Assembly (NCBI GenBank): GCA_036009105.1 | Contig: DASYMJ010000087.1 | Coordinates: 1-6,492 of the forward strand | Length of the DNA: 6,492 nt | DNA from: JAFAVZ01 sp036009105 | GTDB taxonomy: Bacteria > Acidobacteriota > Thermoanaerobaculia > Gp7-AA8 | Direction of reading: 5' to 3' | In this document: positions 5,865 through 6,492 of the stretch, one piece after another | Position numbering within the stretch: position 1 is the first letter of the stretch | Layout: the number at the start of each line of letters is the position of its first letter | Translations under genes and position numbers: made by a program | Notes under the pieces: model-generated | What the model was told of the DNA's origin: nothing | What the model saw: only the letters and a program-made list of their open reading frames with translations | Database searches by the model: none

Positions 5865-5893
5865 AATATAGGTACGGAAAGGAAAGGTGTCCA
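5865..5893 (-). promoter_or_regulatory. Sigma-70-type promoter of the peptide / thioredoxin-like operon
   Basis: On the minus strand TGGACA (5893-5888) and TATATT (5870-5865) each match five of six consensus bases (TTGACA, TATAAT) and are separated by exactly 17 bases. Transcription would start near 5858, leaving a leader of about a dozen bases that is little more than the ribosome-binding site. This is the only convincing -35/-10 pair I found, and it lies in the 62-bp gap after the preceding minus-strand gene. Confidence 0.6.
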
Positions 5894-5908
5894 GAGCTGG
5901 AACCAGGC

Positions 5909-6307
5909 TCAGGTTTTCGTTTGCCGGTCCCGCGCGTGAACGGTCAGCACCCCTTTGGCGGAATCGAAGAAAAAAAGGCCGCCGACGTAGGCCGCGAACC
6001 GGCGCGAAGCGGAGCTCACGCTGCCGGTTTCGTCATTCGAGGTCAGGTCGTGCAGGCCCTGGATGGTGAAGTGCTCGGAGACGCCGTTCTCTTGTGATGA
6101 GTACATCACGGTCGCGGTCAGCATCGAGGCGGCGAACGCGACTCCTCCCGAGCTGTTGTCGCGTTTCATCGCAATCAGTTTCACGGCCTCCTGACTCGAC
6201 TGCTCGACCGCGTTCGCACCGACATACTGCCAGTTGCCGCCGTTGTCATCGAGCCGCTGATTCACGAGCAGCGGGGGCTGAATCTGGAAAGACAGAGTCG
6301 TAGTCAT
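5909..6307 (-). CDS. Uncharacterised 132-residue protein
   Basis: I do not recognise this protein. The ATG at 6307 is chosen because GAGGAG (6320-6315) lies 7 bases upstream; longer in-frame versions up to 6376 would need a TTG start. It has no signal peptide and no membrane helix. The sequence starts MTTTLSFQIQPPLLVN and contains NGGNWQYVGANAVEQ (22-36), LIAMKRDNSSGG (44-55), a ready string of short beta-strand-like segments (ASMLTATVMYSS, EHFTIQGLHDLTS), a serine-rich linker (SVSSASRR) and FAAYVGGLFFFDSAKGVLTVHA (104-125). No cysteines are present. A compact cytoplasmic beta-sandwich or barrel is my guess. Codon third positions are less strictly G/C than in glpD or the patatin gene. It lies upstream of and in line with the peptide operon, but the promoter in between suggests separate control. 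Confidence 0.65.
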   Translation of the reverse strand: MTTTLSFQIQPPLLVNQRLDDNGGNWQYVGANAVEQSSQEAVKLIAMKRDNSSGGVAFAASMLTATVMYSSQENGVSEHFTIQGLHDLTSNDETGSVSSASRRFAAYVGGLFFFDSAKGVLTVHARDRQTKT

Positions 6308-6314
6308 TTTTCGT

Positions 6315-6320
6315 CTCCTC
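6315..6320 (-). promoter_or_regulatory. Ribosome-binding site of the uncharacterised 132-residue protein
   Basis: GAGGAG on the minus strand, 7 bases before the ATG at 6307. It decides the start against the longer reading frame. Confidence 0.7.
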
Positions 6321-6368
6321 TGGGAAGGCAATGCTGCATGAGAGCTGTAGAACCCGTTTCCTGCACCG

Positions 6369-6492
6369 ATGGACAAGATTCAGATCTTTGCGGCCGCCGT
6401 CTTCGTCATCGGTGCCGGGCTGTTCGCCACCGCGTCGAGTGTTTGTATGTTCTTGACGATGTCGCGGCTCTCGCGCGCCGCGATCACCGCAA
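6369..6492 (+). CDS. Possible N-terminus of a membrane protein, cut by window edge
   Basis: An ATG at 6369 opens 41 codons without a stop to the window end. The product starts MDKIQIFAAAVFVIGAGLFA and continues with further hydrophobic residues to about position 30, then basic MSRLSRAA, the look of an N-terminal membrane helix or uncleaved signal. No ribosome-binding site is evident, and only 61 bp separate it from the divergent 132-residue gene, which is tight for two promoters. The competing reading is the minus strand, where a frame ending in TGA at 6382-6380 gives a plausible soluble C-terminus (RESRDIVKNIQTLDAVANS). Third codon positions coincide in the two frames, so GC3 cannot separate them. 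Confidence 0.35.
   Translation, partial: MDKIQIFAAAVFVIGAGLFATASSVCMFLTMSRLSRAAITA

Noticed and set aside
5889..5908. CTGG/CCAG inverted repeats after the 132-aa gene as a terminator
   Set aside because: Stems of four bases with two-base loops and no T-run; they overlap the peptide promoter instead.

Overview
The window is about 6.5 kb of GC-rich bacterial chromosome, densely packed, with frequent GTG starts and four-base start/stop overlaps. One gene encodes a signal peptide followed by an outer-membrane beta-barrel-like body, which points to a Gram-negative (diderm) cell. That barrel family, together with the small YYTDDTYT-type secreted peptide, reminds me most of Acidobacteriota or related soil phyla. 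This assignment is an impression; no rRNA or other phylogenetic marker is present.

Layout. (1) 1-142, minus strand: the first 47 codons of a cold-shock protein, cut by the window edge. (2) 316-2051, plus strand: a two-gene unit made of a TmrB-like P-loop protein whose stop overlaps the GTG start of an exported beta-barrel protein. (3) 3856-2052, minus strand: a two-gene unit made of a short GlpD-type FAD-dependent glycerol-3-phosphate dehydrogenase and a YceH (DUF480/UPF0502) protein, again joined by a 4-base ATGA overlap. Units 2 and 3 meet head-on with no spacer, the two stop codons forming the palindrome TAGCTA. (4) 3857-3979: a divergent intergenic region largely occupied by AACCAGC/AACCAGT heptads in both orientations, which build a perfect 21-bp inverted repeat. 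(5) 3980-5164, plus strand: a patatin-like phospholipase with an intact Ser-Asp dyad. (6) 6307-5062, minus strand: an unrecognised 132-aa protein, then a small secreted Cys/Tyr-rich peptide behind a good sigma-70-type promoter, then a membrane-anchored thioredoxin-like CxxC protein that starts 2 bases after the peptide stop. The thioredoxin-like gene runs 103 bp into the convergent patatin gene. (7) 6369-6492, plus strand: possibly the start of a membrane protein, leaving the window.

How the genes may work together. Glycerol-3-phosphate dehydrogenase and the patatin-like lipase flank one divergent control region, and both touch glycerophospholipid metabolism (lipid hydrolysis, and oxidation of glycerol-3-phosphate). 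This is suggestive but not proof of joint regulation. The most distinctive unit is the peptide plus thioredoxin-like pair: an exported peptide with four cysteines coupled to a membrane-tethered CxxC protein, which suggests a dedicated oxidative-folding or redox pair. No CRISPR array, transposase, tRNA or rRNA was seen.
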